Positions 63,861-64,000 of a stretch of 64,000 nucleotides of DNA are shown one piece after another (the first letter of the stretch is position 1; each line of letters opens with the position of its first letter). The notes beneath the pieces were generated by a model. It had not been told where the DNA came from. It saw only the letters and a list, made by a program, of their open reading frames with translations, and ran no database searches. The translations under genes and the position numbers were made by a program. This stretch comes from Paraburkholderia phytofirmans OLGA172 (lineage in GTDB: Bacteria; Pseudomonadota; Gammaproteobacteria; Burkholderiales; Burkholderiaceae). The stretch spans positions 3,782,001 through 3,846,000 of the forward strand of contig NZ_CP014578.1 in the NCBI RefSeq assembly GCF_001634365.1, read 5' to 3'.

Positions 63861-64000
63861 GTGCCCAAGTCCACAGAAAAATTAGATCTTGCTACCCGCG
63901 CCGCGTGGCTGTACTACGTCGCAGGCAACACCCAGAACGAGATCGCCGAGAAACTGCAGGTGTCACGCCCGGTGGCGCAGCGGCTGGTCGCCTTCGCTGT
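63861..64000 (+). CDS. SorC-type transcriptional regulator, 5' end only
   Basis: From GTG 63861 the frame reads MPKSTEKLDLATRAAWLYYV, AGNTQNEIAEKLQVSRPVAQ, RLVAFAV to the window edge (46 codons). This is the N-terminal helix-turn-helix of SorC/DeoR-like sugar regulators, which bind phosphorylated sugars or polyols through a C-terminal domain lying outside the window. It follows xylB by 78 bases and likely regulates the polyol cluster. Confidence 0.82.
   Translation, partial: MPKSTEKLDLATRAAWLYYVAGNTQNEIAEKLQVSRPVAQRLVAFA

Overview
The window reads as a chromosomal segment of a Burkholderiaceae betaproteobacterium, most like Paraburkholderia. This rests on GC-rich core genes in a familiar order (sodB-xseA-lpxK-kdsB-adk, murJ-rpsT-DUF3579-argF-argG, kynBUA, pdxH-cfa) and on protein styles typical of that family. 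Core genes are interrupted by several lower-GC accessory islets. No rRNA, tRNA or CRISPR array was recognised.

Layout. (1) 1-6624: a catabolic islet. An N,N-dimethylformamidase-type large subunit, cut by the left edge, is divergent from a branched-chain-type substrate-binding protein, a trans-3-hydroxy-L-proline dehydratase, a GntR regulator and a Ldh2-type reductase. The last genes form a route from trans-3-hydroxy-L-proline through delta1-pyrroline-2-carboxylate to L-proline. A triple 16-bp repeat next to sodB (7161-7228) may be a transposon end bordering this islet. (2) 7247-17454: core genes for superoxide defence, DNA repair, lipid A/KDO, adenylate kinase, murJ and ribosomal protein S20. 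(3) 17633-22812: an islet with a frameshifted secreted/toxin-like gene, two tandem exported SUMF1-like genes, and a clean ISAs1 element with 10-bp target duplication. (4) 23161-29190: DUF3579, then a group II intron with an RT-maturase-HNH protein lying in the leader of argF, then argF and argG. (5) 29446-52335: core metabolism and envelope genes (murB, plsY, xerD, queG, tsaE, amiC, cnoX, tcdA, pdxH, cfa, msrA), a vapBC toxin-antitoxin pair, and the kynurenine pathway kynBUA with its Lrp-type regulator. (6) 52336-59135: an accessory region. It has a structured phage C4-like RNA leader ahead of an unknown gene, then on the minus strand a secreted RHS/YD-repeat protein followed by five tandem paralogous small genes and two decayed copies of the RHS C-terminal tip, then a chitin/cellulose-active LPMO. 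(7) 59702-64000: a NarL/RcsB-type regulator lacking its phospho-acceptor Asp, then D-arabinitol dehydrogenase, xylulokinase and the start of a SorC-type regulator, a polyol catabolic cluster cut by the right edge.

The most notable system is region 6. The gene order rhs, paralog, paralog, rhs-tip relic, paralog, rhs-tip relic, paralog, paralog looks like a fossil record of successive toxin-tip/immunity displacement behind one secreted RHS protein of unusual architecture (Sec signal peptide, no recognisable RHS core terminus, cysteine-rich tip). Other strong points are the group II intron placed between argF and its upstream leader, with two covarying tandem hairpins in its domain IV, and the D-to-E change in the response regulator.
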